64,000 bases of DNA from the NCBI GenBank assembly GCA_050012175.1, contig JBEKHR010000029.1, positions 4,469 through 68,468 of the forward strand, read 5' to 3'. How positions within the stretch are numbered: position 1 is the first letter of the stretch; each line of letters opens with the position of its first letter. The notes under the pieces were generated by a model. The model was not told the origin of the DNA. It worked only from the letters and a program-made list of their open reading frames with translations, and did no database searches. The DNA comes from CAVROP01 sp050012175. GTDB taxonomy: Bacteria > Acidobacteriota > Terriglobia > UBA7540. Below are positions 8,183 through 16,894 of this stretch, piece after piece. A program made the position numbers and the translations under genes.

Positions 8183-9355
8183 ATGCCTGTGAATTCCACT
8201 TCTGCTTTTCTAAAGTCCGCCTTAACCCTGGTTCTCGCGGGTGGCTTTTGTGGCCTCAGCCTGTGTCCCTCTACCCGCGCCCAGGAAGGAGTAGCCGGCG
8301 ATAACCCCGTGGTCTCGAAGCCCAAGCAAGAGCCGCCTGCTGACGCCAAATCGTCCAAGAACGAGCCGCAGATTCGGGTCACGTCGAACTTGGTGACAGC
8401 GCCGGTGACGGTGATTAATTCCAAAGGCGACTTCGTTTTCGACCTGGAGGAAAAGGACTTCGAGATTCTGGACAACGGCGTGCGCCAGCGCATTGAACAG
8501 TTCAGCCTGGAGCAGCACAAGCTGCTAGCGGTCATTGTGGTGGAAGCCAATAGCACCTCGGAGCCGCTGCTCGGCGAGGTCCGCCCCCTCGGCCCGGTTT
8601 TCTCCAGCCTGATGCTGGGGCCACAGGGAGAGGCTGCGGTGGTCACTTACGGCGATCAGATTCGCGTTGTCCAGGAATTGACCCAAGACAGCAATGAGCT
8701 GGAATCCGCCCTGCGCGGTCTCGAGGCGCGTGGCAGCTCGGCGCAGTTGAATGACGCCTTGGCGCGCGCCATCTCGCTGCTCGAAAGCCAGCCGAAGGAA
8801 AACCGCCGAGTGATCATAGCTTTTTCGGATGGCCATGACTTGGGGAGCGAAACCCGTAAGGCAGAGGTCGTGCAACGCGCCGTGAACGCGGGGATCACGA
8901 TCTACGGTCTGGGATTCAGCCCGGGGCGCGCGCTGCTGGCCAGGCAACCGAAGGCTCCGCCACCGGACCCCCTGGACGTCAACATGGCACGCCCCTTGCC
9001 TCCCAACACTGCGCCCACTCCCTCGAACGAGGAGAAAACCTGGGATGTGCCCACCCTCCCGATCGTTCCACTCATCCTGGCGAGCGGGGAAATGATCCGC
9101 TCCACGGTGGCCAAGAGCGCCCTGGAGTTCTATGCCGGGTACACCGGCGGGGTGTGTTATGCGCACTGGTCAACGAAGGCGGTGCAGGATGAGCTCAACC
9201 GGATTGCCGACGAAATCCAGAGCCAGTACGAAATCGCTTACGTGCCTCACGCGCCCAGCGAGAACGGTTTTCACCGCATCCAGGTGCACGTGGACCGAAG
9301 CGGGGTCAAGGTGCGGACAAGGGCAGGATATTTCTTAGGCGGGACCAGTCCCTAG
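8183..9355 (+). CDS. Secreted VWFA-related acidobacterial protein
   Basis: The 390-residue protein begins with a signal peptide (about 1-33, ending in STRA). It then shows the N-terminal beta module typical of the VWFA-related acidobacterial family: IRVTSNLVTAPVTVINSKGD, then DLEEKDFEILDNG. A von Willebrand A domain spans about 115-245, with VVTYGDQIRVVQELT and RRVIIAFSDGHDLGSETR. The C-terminal part ends with the family phrase QYEIAYVP..GFHRIQVHVDRSGVKVRTRAGYF. The usual metal-site DxSxS is replaced by EANSTS near 121-126, so metal-dependent binding may be lost. A Pro-rich insert lies at about 255-285. The protein is probably exported; the family's function is unknown, with adhesion or protein interaction inferred from the VWA fold. 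Confidence 0.88.
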   Translation: MPVNSTSAFLKSALTLVLAGGFCGLSLCPSTRAQEGVAGDNPVVSKPKQEPPADAKSSKNEPQIRVTSNLVTAPVTVINSKGDFVFDLEEKDFEILDNGVRQRIEQFSLEQHKLLAVIVVEANSTSEPLLGEVRPLGPVFSSLMLGPQGEAAVVTYGDQIRVVQELTQDSNELESALRGLEARGSSAQLNDALARAISLLESQPKENRRVIIAFSDGHDLGSETRKAEVVQRAVNAGITIYGLGFSPGRALLARQPKAPPPDPLDVNMARPLPPNTAPTPSNEEKTWDVPTLPIVPLILASGEMIRSTVAKSALEFYAGYTGGVCYAHWSTKAVQDELNRIADEIQSQYEIAYVPHAPSENGFHRIQVHVDRSGVKVRTRAGYFLGGTSP

Positions 9356-9363
9356 CAGTCTGG

Positions 9364-9432
9364 CTGTCAGCCGTCAGCTCTCAGCTATCAGCATGCTCGC
9401 TGAAAGCTGACGGCTGAGAGCTGACAGCTTGG
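9364..9432. repeat. CAGCTCTCAGC-type repeat cluster
   Basis: The words GTCAGCTCTCAGC, AGCTATCAGC and their complements occur several times over 70 bases and can fold on themselves. The same words recur at 33781-33813. This is a dispersed intergenic repeat just after the VWFA gene; it could also act as a terminator hairpin. Confidence 0.5.
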
Positions 9433-9455
9433 AGCGGCGGGGCCATCAGTTCCCT

Positions 9456-9953
9456 TCAAGAATAATCCTCGTAGGGCATCACCTCGACACGCTTCCCTGA
9501 CTTCAGCTCGATCTCGGCAAGATAAGGGCGCATCGAAAGGGGATCGGCTCTCAAGACCACCACGTGAGTCACGCCCTGCTTTTTGCAGACAATGGTGAAA
9601 TATCTATTTTGCTTGCCCGCCATCAGAATATTGGGGTAGGTCGTCCACTTGAGCTTCAGCTTGCGCACGCGGCGGCTCACATCCGGGCGAAATTGCATCA
9701 GCGCAATCGTCGAAAAAGGCATAACCACCGAGCCCCCAGGACACTTGAAAACCAGACTCTCCAGCGTGACTTCCAACTTGCCTGCACAATCTATTTCGAT
9801 TTTCTCGGTTCCGCCCGCATATTGAAAAACTGCGTCCCTGGTGGGTTCAATTCCAAAAGCCGCGCTTGACGGAACTAGTATCATGAAGACCAGCGGCCAG
9901 ATCTTCCGGGTTCGTTTTGCCCAATCTAATTTCATTAACCATTTGCTCCACAA
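9456..9953 (-). CDS. Hypothetical exported protein
   Basis: This 165-residue protein has a basic N-terminus and a hydrophobic stretch at about 18-34 (IWPLVFMILVPSSAAFG), consistent with a signal peptide. The mature part is beta-rich, with C56 and C70 in DCAGKLEVTLESLVFKCPGG as a possible disulfide pair and another Cys in TIVCKKQGV. I do not recognise the family. It is on the minus strand after the TonB-like gene, separated by about 110 bases, and may be the tail of the same transcript (inference). The start could also be the ATG seven codons downstream. Confidence 0.6.
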   Translation of the reverse strand: MWSKWLMKLDWAKRTRKIWPLVFMILVPSSAAFGIEPTRDAVFQYAGGTEKIEIDCAGKLEVTLESLVFKCPGGSVVMPFSTIALMQFRPDVSRRVRKLKLKWTTYPNILMAGKQNRYFTIVCKKQGVTHVVVLRADPLSMRPYLAEIELKSGKRVEVMPYEDYS

Positions 9954-10064
9954 GCATCAAGGGCCACGCCGGCGGTTCACCTCCGGCTCACTTCCCAATT
10001 CTAACGCGGGATTACCCTCCGGGGGAATATTTCTCTCGCGGCCACGTCATGCTGCCTCGGGCCT

Positions 10065-10793
10065 TCACCGCCCGCTCGGCAAACGCGTGCCTGCCTGGGA
10101 GGGGGCGTTGTAGACGGGGACGTCAACCTCGAGGTACCAAGGAACAGAGAGAGCACCCCAGCGCGCCGGCCGGAACGACCACCCCTCGATGCTCTTCCTT
10201 GCCCCTTCAAACAGAGAGGGAATGCCTTTTAGGATTGCCGAATCGATCACTTTGCCTTCCGCGTTTACGAGCAAGCGCAAGCGCACCGAAGGATCAGTGG
10301 AAGCGGTCTTCTCCGGCCCCGCCAATACTTCGGGAGGTTTGACTTGACGGCCGAAGTCGGATTCCGCCTGCAGGGGAGCAAGATCCATTTTCCTTATCCG
10401 CAGCGTGAAATTAACGTCCACCGCAGTTGCGAAAGAGGTGGCACCACCCTGTGCCACATACGGGCGATAACGCCACATTCGAACCCTGTCCAGCACGGCC
10501 GCCGCCAGAAGGGGGTTGCCGCTTAGCACGTGCGCCCCCACCACCGAACCGGCGGCGGAGACCTCAAGGCGCACGCGAACTCGGCCCTGAATGTAGTTCA
10601 CCTTGGCCAGGGCGGGGTACTCCGGAGGGACTTGGTCCAAAAGCAGGCCTGTAGCTTTCTTGGCATCCAGGACCAGGAGTTGCTGCTCTCCCTCTGCACG
10701 CTGTGCCCAGGCGCACGGCAACTCAAGAAGGCAAAGCAGCGCGATGCTCATACCTTTCAAGTAACGCCAGCCCGATTGGTGTACGCTAGCCAT
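10065..10793 (-). CDS. Exported TonB C-terminal-like domain protein
   Basis: The protein has about 242 residues. A signal peptide ends around LLELPCAWA. A TonB C-terminal-like module follows: PPEYPALAKVNYIQGRVRVR, then VLSGNPLLAAAVLDRVRMWR and YRPY. A second, weaker copy occurs near the C-terminus: VRLRLLVNAEGKVIDSAILK, then EGWSFRPA. No N-terminal energy-transducing helix and no Pro-rich spacer are visible, so this is not a classical TonB. It resembles the secreted TonB-domain proteins frequent in Acidobacteriota, whose role is unclear. The ATG at 10793 overlaps the acpS stop by eight bases, which suggests translational coupling. An internal ATG at 10751 with GAAAGGT upstream would keep the whole signal peptide and is an alternative start. 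Confidence 0.78.
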   Translation of the reverse strand: MASVHQSGWRYLKGMSIALLCLLELPCAWAQRAEGEQQLLVLDAKKATGLLLDQVPPEYPALAKVNYIQGRVRVRLEVSAAGSVVGAHVLSGNPLLAAAVLDRVRMWRYRPYVAQGGATSFATAVDVNFTLRIRKMDLAPLQAESDFGRQVKPPEVLAGPEKTASTDPSVRLRLLVNAEGKVIDSAILKGIPSLFEGARKSIEGWSFRPARWGALSVPWYLEVDVPVYNAPSQAGTRLPSGR

Positions 10794-11175
10794 CGGCCTC
10801 AAAAATGACCTGAGCGACAACGTAACGGTCAGAGTGTGAAATCGATACCGCGGTGCGTGTCACTCCCATGCGGCGGGCAATTTCCTCCGCCCGACCCCGG
10901 AGGATCAACTCCGGCTTGCCGCTCGGCGCGTGAGTTATTTCCACGTCCACCCAGCGTACCCCCTCACCCCAGCCGGTCCCCAAAGCCTTAAATGCCGCCT
11001 CCTTGGCTGCGAAGCGGGCGGCAAGCCGCTCCGCCTGGTTCTTGAACTTCCCGCAATACGCGATCTCCGCGGGCGTGCACACGCGCTTGGCAAAACGCTC
11101 GCCGTGCCTCTGGAGAGCTTCCTCGACGCGAGAGGTCTCCAATATATCGACGCCAGTCCCAACTATCATGACCAA
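10786..11175 (-). CDS. acpS: Holo-[acyl-carrier-protein] synthase
   Basis: AcpS transfers 4'-phosphopantetheine from CoA to a Ser of acyl carrier protein, activating fatty-acid synthesis. The 129-residue length is usual for the family. The metal-binding residues are visible: D10 in GTGVDI and E59 in RFAAKEAAFKALGTG. The C-terminal SISHSDRYVVAQVI matches the family. The true start may be the second Met (MIVGTGVDI). The gene sits between the RsbRD-like gene (22-base gap) and the TonB-like gene (8-base overlap), so the three are probably co-transcribed. Confidence 0.95.
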   Translation of the reverse strand: MVMIVGTGVDILETSRVEEALQRHGERFAKRVCTPAEIAYCGKFKNQAERLAARFAAKEAAFKALGTGWGEGVRWVDVEITHAPSGKPELILRGRAEEIARRMGVTRTAVSISHSDRYVVAQVIFEADG

Positions 11176-11197
11176 GAAGCCGGTGGCTGCTCCGGGC

Positions 11198-11665
11198 TCA
11201 GCGCGCTCTCTTAACCGCGCCGGCCGCTTCCTTATGGTTCGCCGCGCGCTCGTAGGCCCTGACAGTGTAGTAAATGGCCTTGTCGAAAAACTGGCCTAAC
11301 ATGCGCTGGAGTTCCAGCGCCTGGTAAAGGTCCACGGCAGAGTCGATCAAGCCGGCAGCCCGAATATAATCTCGCAGATGATACTTGGTCAAGGTGAGAG
11401 CGTAAACGACCTCGCTCAGGGGGATTCCCTCGACCTCGCGTTCTTTTCCCAGCTCGGTGTAAGCTGCTTCGATGTCCTCCTCCGCTTTGCTGCTCAACCA
11501 CAAGCCGAGATTCTTGTACACATTGTGGGTGCGATCGTGAATCGCTTTCCAGGAAAGTTGGTGGTAAGAGGCCGTACGCAGGTTAGACTGAAGGTTTTCG
11601 ACCAAGGCACGCGTTAACTCATCTGCGTGTTGTTCGATCATCCGGATCAGGCGATCAGATAACAT
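11198..11665 (-). CDS. RsbRD N-terminal-like helical protein
   Basis: The 155-residue all-helical protein resembles the RsbRD N-terminal (non-haem globin-like sensor) domain found as a stand-alone protein or attached to kinases. Family-like phrases are RMIEQHADELTRALVENLQ, VYKNLGLWLSSK, GIPLSEVVYALTLTKYHLRD and MLGQFFDKAIYYTVRAYE. It has no catalytic motif, signal peptide or membrane segment. It is the first gene of the probable acpS cluster. A sensory or regulatory role is inferred only from the fold resemblance; the ligand is unknown. Confidence 0.65.
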   Translation of the reverse strand: MLSDRLIRMIEQHADELTRALVENLQSNLRTASYHQLSWKAIHDRTHNVYKNLGLWLSSKAEEDIEAAYTELGKEREVEGIPLSEVVYALTLTKYHLRDYIRAAGLIDSAVDLYQALELQRMLGQFFDKAIYYTVRAYERAANHKEAAGAVKRAR

Positions 11666-11773
11666 AGTTTCCCTTTCACTTATTCGGAGCTTCCAGCCCT
11701 GATATCCGGCTATTCAGCGTATCAGAGCGGCGGTCAAAGTTCAACTCGCCGCGCCACCTGGGGACCGTGCGGG

Positions 11774-12772
11774 GTGTGCTATATTCGGGTGTTGGCTCCT
11801 CCGGTTTCACAAACCGTTTCGCGTGGCGGGCTAGTCTGGATTGAGCACCCGCTCATCGGCCGTTATTCTTGGCTGGTCCATGCATTCAGTACCCGCTGGG
11901 GTGGGGTGAGCCGTGGTCCGTGTGCGGGGCTGAACCTCGGATTCACGCCGGGCGAGCCGCGCGCCAGGGTGCGGGAAAACCGGGAACTTTTCTTGCAGCA
12001 GCTTGGCGCGGAACACTTCGCGCTGGCGGCGCTCCGGCAAGTCCATTCCGCCAGTGTCTATCAAGTTCTGCGTGCAACCTGCGGCGAACTCGAGTACCGC
12101 TCCGGCGGGAATCGACTGCCTGAACAGCCTGGCGTTGCGCAACCCGCAGGGGATGCGCTGTTGACCGAGGAGGCTGGTATCCTGCTGTCGGTGAGAACCG
12201 CCGATTGCCTGCCCGTGCTGCTGGTGGACCCGAAACATCGAGCTGTGGCGGCAGTTCATGCCGGGTGGCGTGGCGCGCTGGCGCGCCTGGTGGAAAAGGC
12301 TGTGGGGGAGATGCGCCGCGGATATGGTTCTGAGCCTGAGAGCCTGCTTGCCGTGCTGGGTCCTTCCATCCGCGCGTGTTGTTATGAAGTGGGGGACGAG
12401 GTGGAGGAAGCGTTTTTGGGGCGCTTCCCGCACGCGCATAAGTTCTTTCGCAAGGTATCTGAACCCCCCGCCTCGCATCGCAAACAGCGTCCGCTCTCCT
12501 TCTTGAATGTGCAGCCGCCGGGCCACGAACCCGCCTGCGCGCCTCCCATTCATCTTGACCTGGTTGCCGTTGCCCAGGATCAGCTCCTGGCAGCAGGGCT
12601 TGCACCTCACCATGTCGCCACGGTGGATTTCTGCACGGCCTGCCGCACGGACCTCTTCTATTCCTATCGCCAAGAGGGAAGCCGCACCGGCCGCATGCTG
12701 GCGGTCATCGGAATCTGTCCGAAGGCACGCCAGCGGGGAGCGCTCAGCTCGAGGCGCGAATCGGCGCGCTAG
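11774..12772 (+). CDS. pgeF: Multicopper-oxidase-like laccase-domain protein (YfiH/PgeF family)
   Basis: The family acts on purine nucleosides (phosphorolysis or deamination of adenosine and inosine) and was earlier called polyphenol oxidase; E. coli YfiH/PgeF is also linked to peptidoglycan editing. The Zn-binding triad is intact: H91 in LRQVHS, C145 in RTADCLPV and H162 in AVHAGWRG. Other family phrases are FSTRWGGVS, LGPSIRACCYEVG and FCTACRTDLFYSYR. The product has at most 332 residues. The GTG at 11774 is a weak start with no clear ribosome-binding site, and GTG at 11789 or a start nearer IEHPLIG is possible. The 3' end overlaps the rlmN 3' end by 29 bases, tail to tail. Confidence 0.88.
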   Translation: MCYIRVLAPPVSQTVSRGGLVWIEHPLIGRYSWLVHAFSTRWGGVSRGPCAGLNLGFTPGEPRARVRENRELFLQQLGAEHFALAALRQVHSASVYQVLRATCGELEYRSGGNRLPEQPGVAQPAGDALLTEEAGILLSVRTADCLPVLLVDPKHRAVAAVHAGWRGALARLVEKAVGEMRRGYGSEPESLLAVLGPSIRACCYEVGDEVEEAFLGRFPHAHKFFRKVSEPPASHRKQRPLSFLNVQPPGHEPACAPPIHLDLVAVAQDQLLAAGLAPHHVATVDFCTACRTDLFYSYRQEGSRTGRMLAVIGICPKARQRGALSSRRESAR

Positions 12773-13829
12773 GGTCGCCGGTTCGCATTCCTTCCAGGTG
12801 GAGTTGGCCGCAGGCGGCGCCAATATCCTGTCCCCGTGAAATGCGAATGTAGGCTGGAATGTGCCGTTCCGTCAGGAGGCGCTGAAAGGCTAGGACTCTC
12901 TCGAGAGGCGCGGGGCGATAAAGAAGCTCGGAGCCGGGATTGTAAGGGATAAGGTTGACCTTGGCGCGCATTCCTCGCAGCAGCTCCGCCACGCGCACGG
13001 CATCGGCGTCCGCGTCGTTAAAGCCGCCCAAAAGGACGTACTCGAAAGTGAGCAGCTCTCGCGGGCGCAACGGATAGGCGCGGCAGGCGCGCATGAGCTC
13101 GCGGAGCGGGTATTTTCGGTTTATCGACATCAGCTCGGTCCTCTGCTGCTCGTTCGAAGCGTTGAGCGAGATGGCCAGCTTCGGACGTCTCGGGTCACGG
13201 GCAAGGTCGCGCACGCCGGGGACGATGCCCGAGGTGGAAATCGTAATGCGACGAAGCGGAATGCCAAGACCTTGAGGATCCGCGAAAATCCGGATGGCTT
13301 TCATCACTTGGGCGAGGTTCAGAAGCGGCTCGCCCATTCCCATGAAGACCAGATTGAGCCTTGAACGGGGGGGAATCTCGCGGGCTTTTGCCACCGCCAG
13401 TACCTGTCCAAGAATCTCACCCGCAGAAAGGTTGCGCTTGAGTCCTAAGAGTGCGGTGAAGCAAAACCGGCAGTCCACGGCGCAGCCCGCTTGGCTGGAA
13501 AGACAAAGCGTGATCCGCTCTTCCTCGGGCATATACACCGTCTCAACGGCGGTGTTGTCCTGAAGACGCAGCAGGTAGCGGGCGGAGCCATCCTTCGATA
13601 TGAACTCGCCCTGGACATCGGGATAGGTGATTTCATAATGAGCCGCCAGGGCCTCTCTGAAATTCCTGTCGAGGTCCGTCAAGGCGGCCACATCCCTTTC
13701 CCGACGGTGGTAAAGCGCATGATAGAGCTGGCGACCGCGATAAGGCGCCTTCCCCAACGACCGCACCAGTCGTTCCAACTCCTGGCGATTAAGCCCCACA
13801 AGGTTATGGCCTGAAGTTCCGGCGTTCAT
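12744..13829 (-). CDS. rlmN: Dual-specificity RNA (adenine-C2) methyltransferase RlmN
   Basis: RlmN is a radical-SAM enzyme that methylates C2 of A2503 in 23S rRNA and of A37 in some tRNAs. The 361-residue length is normal. The Fe-S cluster motif C116AVDC120RFC123 is present, as is the mechanistic Cys C109 in TLCLSSQAGC. The second mechanistic Cys is C340 in SRGQDIGAACGQL. GMGEPLLN and the Ser/Asn-rich ISLNASNEQQR are typical. It has its own promoter region, shared divergently with the TetR gene. Confidence 0.96.
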   Translation of the reverse strand: MNAGTSGHNLVGLNRQELERLVRSLGKAPYRGRQLYHALYHRRERDVAALTDLDRNFREALAAHYEITYPDVQGEFISKDGSARYLLRLQDNTAVETVYMPEEERITLCLSSQAGCAVDCRFCFTALLGLKRNLSAGEILGQVLAVAKAREIPPRSRLNLVFMGMGEPLLNLAQVMKAIRIFADPQGLGIPLRRITISTSGIVPGVRDLARDPRRPKLAISLNASNEQQRTELMSINRKYPLRELMRACRAYPLRPRELLTFEYVLLGGFNDADADAVRVAELLRGMRAKVNLIPYNPGSELLYRPAPLERVLAFQRLLTERHIPAYIRISRGQDIGAACGQLHLEGMRTGDPSAPIRASS

Positions 13830-13956
13830 AGGATGCCCTGATCTTAAGTCATGCTATCATGCTGACCGGAGCACCTCAAGCCATTGCTTCGAAAACGTCA
13901 GGCTAGGAGTGATTATGCGTAAGGCGTGGCTGCCACGGAAGGGCGGCCGATTAGGG

Positions 13957-13984
13957 TTGACAAATGGTGCCAGAGATAAATAAT
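13957..13984 (+). promoter_or_regulatory. Sigma-70-like promoter of the TetR gene
   Basis: A consensus TTGACA lies at 13957-13962 and AATAAT (five of six bases of TATAAT) at 13979-13984, with a 16-base spacer. Transcription would start near 13991, about 26 bases before the TetR ATG, which is preceded by AGGGGGA. Confidence 0.6.
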
Positions 13985-14016
13985 CCGTCCAGACGCTTTT
14001 TCCCACAGGGGGATTG

Positions 14017-14622
14017 ATGAGCCCACGCAGGGCCAATCCGGAACTGGCAGAGCGCCGCCGCGAAGCTCTCCAGAGGGCAGGCTACGCGGAAGTCGTGGAG
14101 CGGGGGATCGAGGCTACGACGCTGGATTCCGTAGTGGCCAGGGCTGGCTCGAGCAAGGGGGGGGCTCTCTATTATTTCCGGACTAAAGAAGACCTCCTCT
14201 TCGGCGTCCTGGAGTGGCTGCTCCGCCAGTTGAACCGCAGCTTGGACGAGGTTGTCCATACTCAGGAACCCGCGCGCATCCGGCTCGTGGCCGAGCTGGA
14301 AGTTCTATTTCACAGCACCGAGGTCAATCGCAAGCTTTATTTGGTCTTCTTCGATTTTGTCAGCCGCGGTGCACGCTCCGAACGTTTTCGCAAGCTCTTT
14401 TCAGAGTTCTTCGGGAAGTGCCGGCAGAGGGATACGAGAATCGTGGAAGACGGAATCAGAGAGCAGCAATTCCGCCGGGTCAACCCGGTGGATGCATCTT
14501 CCACCATTCGTGCGCTGGTCGACGGTTACTGTCTCCAGTGGTTGATGGGCCCTGAGAACGTACCGGTGGAAGTTTACCGCGACCGCTGCCGGGCGGCGCT
14601 TGGCGCGTATCTCTTGCGTTAA
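14017..14622 (+). CDS. TetR/AcrR family transcriptional regulator
   Basis: The 201-residue protein has an N-terminal helix-turn-helix at about 8-62 (LQRAGYAEVVERGIEATTLD, then SVVARAGSSKGGALYYFRTKEDLL), which is the TetR signature, and an all-helical ligand domain after it. The ATG at 14017 follows AGGGGGA with good spacing; a TTG one codon earlier is less likely. It has its own promoter at 13957-13984. No efflux or enzyme gene is adjacent, so the target is unknown; the RND operon at 18.4-28.1 kb is a candidate only by proximity. Confidence 0.9.
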   Translation: MSPRRANPELAERRREALQRAGYAEVVERGIEATTLDSVVARAGSSKGGALYYFRTKEDLLFGVLEWLLRQLNRSLDEVVHTQEPARIRLVAELEVLFHSTEVNRKLYLVFFDFVSRGARSERFRKLFSEFFGKCRQRDTRIVEDGIREQQFRRVNPVDASSTIRALVDGYCLQWLMGPENVPVEVYRDRCRAALGAYLLR

Positions 14623-15031
14623 CCACAGAGCAGTGATGAGTGATGCCGCAGACCGGGAACGCGTCAGGAGCGGAAACAGCGGAGACGGAAGGCAGTAGGC
14701 AGTGTTTTCCCCTCTACCACCCGCTGCCCGGCCAAAAATACCTGAACCCCTATTTCCCAAATCAACTCTTTCCTACGCAGCTTCGCGCGTCCGCTACCAT
14801 CCGTGTTTATGCGGGTTTGAACGCGGTGCAAACACCATAGAGGTGTACCCGCCGCGGCAACCTAATTGATCCGGACATTTGATGTGCTAACAACCGTCGT
14901 CGCCGACGGGCCTTGACCGTGCGCCAGGGTGGTGAGACAATGCACGCAGCCGTCTTCCGAAATAAACCCGTCAGGCGCGGTGCGTTCGCCGCTGGATCAT
15001 CGAGTTGGCTGATGGGGACCTGGAGGTTGTC
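14623..15031. other. Gene-free stretch upstream of PEGA genes
   Basis: I see no gene and no recognised RNA. A GCGGGTTTGAACGC / short GC-rich pairing near 14810-14825 and CGTCGTCGCCGACG near 14895-14908 are small hairpins only. The promoter for the PEGA genes presumably lies here, but I could not pick it. Confidence 0.4.
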
Positions 15032-15901
15032 ATGAGACGCGGTAGCGCAATTCCAAACACCTCAACTGAGTATTTCCAGCGGGAAGGTAAGTGGGCTTGG
15101 CTGGGTACGGTCTTCATGCTTGTTTATCTTTCAACTCCCGCGCCTGCGGCGCAGGTGCGTGTCATCCAAGGGCAGATGGTACGGCTCAAGCTCCACAATG
15201 TGCTGACCACGGAAAACGTGGTCAAAGGCGACCCGATAGATTTTGATGTTGCCGAAGACGTGGTGGCGGCAACTCATGTGGTAATCCAAAAGGGAGCACC
15301 GGCGCGAGGCAAGGTGGTTGGCGTGAAGGGCGCAGGAAAGAAAAGGGCGAAGGACGCCTCGGTGACTTTCCAGTTTGTGTCTGTCCGCTCCGTTGATAGT
15401 CAAGATATTCCGCTCCGTGCACGCCCCGATAGACACAAGAAAGCAGAATCCAAAGAGAATGAGATTGAGGCCAATGACCCACTTCCCGGCTATGCCGAAC
15501 GCGTGATTGGGGCTGAGAAAGGGAAGGAATACGCAGCTTATGTCGATGTTTCAGCTACTGTGAACGTTCCTGATACCCCGGTCGCTCCGCCCCCGATCAC
15601 ACCCGTGCCCCCCGCACAACAAACGCCGGCGAACCCCCAGAGGGAAACTCCGCCCGCGGCTTCTACCCCTTCGATTGCAGTGCCGGAAGAGCCGGCTTTG
15701 GTGGACTTTAACAGTAATCCACCGGGAGCGGACATTCTGATTGACGGCAACTTGGTCGGGAACACCCCCTCTACGCTGCACGTTGATGCGGGGCGCCACC
15801 TCATCCAGTTGCGAATGGGTGGGTATCGCTCCTGGACGCGCACCATGAGGGTCGAGCCGGGTTCGTCCCCTTTGATTCGCGCCACTCTGGAAAAGCAGTG
15901 A
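15032..15901 (+). CDS. Exported PEGA-domain protein
   Basis: The product has 289 residues from the ATG at 15032, which follows GGAGG by six bases. A signal sequence (WAWLGTVFMLVYLSTPAPAA) precedes an N-terminal beta domain at about 40-165. A Pro/Thr-rich linker follows at about 175-220. A C-terminal PEGA domain at about 225-289 contains VDFNSNPPGADILIDGNLVG, then NTPSTLHVDAGRHLIQL and GGYRSW. PEGA domains occur on secreted bacterial surface proteins and are thought to be small beta modules of S-layer-like or binding proteins. The gene is followed 70 bases later by a close paralogue of the same architecture, so the pair arose by duplication. The function is unknown. Confidence 0.82.
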   Translation: MRRGSAIPNTSTEYFQREGKWAWLGTVFMLVYLSTPAPAAQVRVIQGQMVRLKLHNVLTTENVVKGDPIDFDVAEDVVAATHVVIQKGAPARGKVVGVKGAGKKRAKDASVTFQFVSVRSVDSQDIPLRARPDRHKKAESKENEIEANDPLPGYAERVIGAEKGKEYAAYVDVSATVNVPDTPVAPPPITPVPPAQQTPANPQRETPPAASTPSIAVPEEPALVDFNSNPPGADILIDGNLVGNTPSTLHVDAGRHLIQLRMGGYRSWTRTMRVEPGSSPLIRATLEKQ

Positions 15902-15971
15902 ACGGGCAGGATTGGGGTGGGACCGGGCTGCTGGAGAAATACGGAAATAATACTCGGAGCTGGAGGGTATC

Positions 15972-16859
15972 GTGAAGGTCAAGCATTCGATTGGAATGGT
16001 TCTTGTCTGCATGCTGATCCCGAGTTGCCTGGCTTTCGGCCAGCGGGTGCGCCTGCCTGAGGGGACTGCCGTGCGTGTGCGTTTGAAGGCTGACCTCGCG
16101 AGTGACCAGGTCGAGGAGGGCGCGCGCGTGGATTTCGAGGTGGCCCGTCCCGTGATCATCCAGGGAATAGCCGTGATCCCGGTAGGAGCTGTTTCGTGGG
16201 GCGCCGTGCAAAGTGTTAAGAAGGGGAAGTTCATCAAGTTTGACATCGAAGGTGTCAGGTTGCCGGACCTTACCGCCGTCAAGCTGCGCACAGTGGGCGG
16301 GAGAGCCAAGAACCCTGCGCAGGATCAGATCAAGGTTGAGGCGAGTTTTAGAGGTAGGGTTGGAGCGCCGAAAGGAAGCGAATACACGGCGTATGTCAAT
16401 GAGGATCGAGAAGTGGCCGTGGCTGCGCAGCCCAACATCCCCGCACTCGCCCTTACGCCCACCGCTGCTGCGACCACACCTCCCACGCCTGCGCAAGTGG
16501 TAGAGCCAACGCCTTCGACAGCTACACCGGCCGTGACCTACCCAAAGCCAGCGGCGCCACCAGCGGTAACCACCCCAGCGGCTTCTGCGACATCCCCCGC
16601 GATCTCACCGGGCGAATCGGCGGCGCCGCTCGCCAACGTCGAGAGGACCACGGTGGAGTGTTTCTCCGATCCCTCCGCCGCCGACATCCTGATCGACGGG
16701 GAATTCTATGGCAACACCCCCTCAATCTTGAAGGTGCCGGTTGGCAAACACCAGTTGGAAATTCAGCTTTCCGGCTATAAGACTTACTCGATCCCGCTGA
16801 TCCTGGAGCCAGGTACGCAGATTCGTACCATCCGCGCCAGTCTCGAACAAAAGGAATAG
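15972..16859 (+). CDS. Exported PEGA-domain protein, paralogue
   Basis: The product has 295 residues and starts at GTG 15972, preceded by GGAGG at good distance. Residues 1-23 form a signal peptide ending in CLAFG. The layout copies the previous gene: an N-terminal beta domain (VRVRLKADLASDQVEEGARV, with DFEV), a low-complexity Ala/Pro/Thr linker at about 150-215, then a PEGA domain with ECFSDPSAADILIDGEFYG, NTPSILKVPVGKHQLEI and SGYKTY. It is probably co-transcribed with the first PEGA gene and perhaps with the CPBP protease 35 bases downstream. A cell-envelope location is inferred; the ligand is unknown. Confidence 0.82.
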   Translation: MKVKHSIGMVLVCMLIPSCLAFGQRVRLPEGTAVRVRLKADLASDQVEEGARVDFEVARPVIIQGIAVIPVGAVSWGAVQSVKKGKFIKFDIEGVRLPDLTAVKLRTVGGRAKNPAQDQIKVEASFRGRVGAPKGSEYTAYVNEDREVAVAAQPNIPALALTPTAAATTPPTPAQVVEPTPSTATPAVTYPKPAAPPAVTTPAASATSPAISPGESAAPLANVERTTVECFSDPSAADILIDGEFYGNTPSILKVPVGKHQLEIQLSGYKTYSIPLILEPGTQIRTIRASLEQKE

Positions 16860-16894
16860 TCTGCTCCTGCATCCTCACTCCAGTTGGACCGGAA

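Noticed and set aside
14850..15031. Possible cyclic di-GMP or other riboswitch before the PEGA genes
   Set aside because: Short hairpins only; none of the conserved bases of the GEMM class could be placed.
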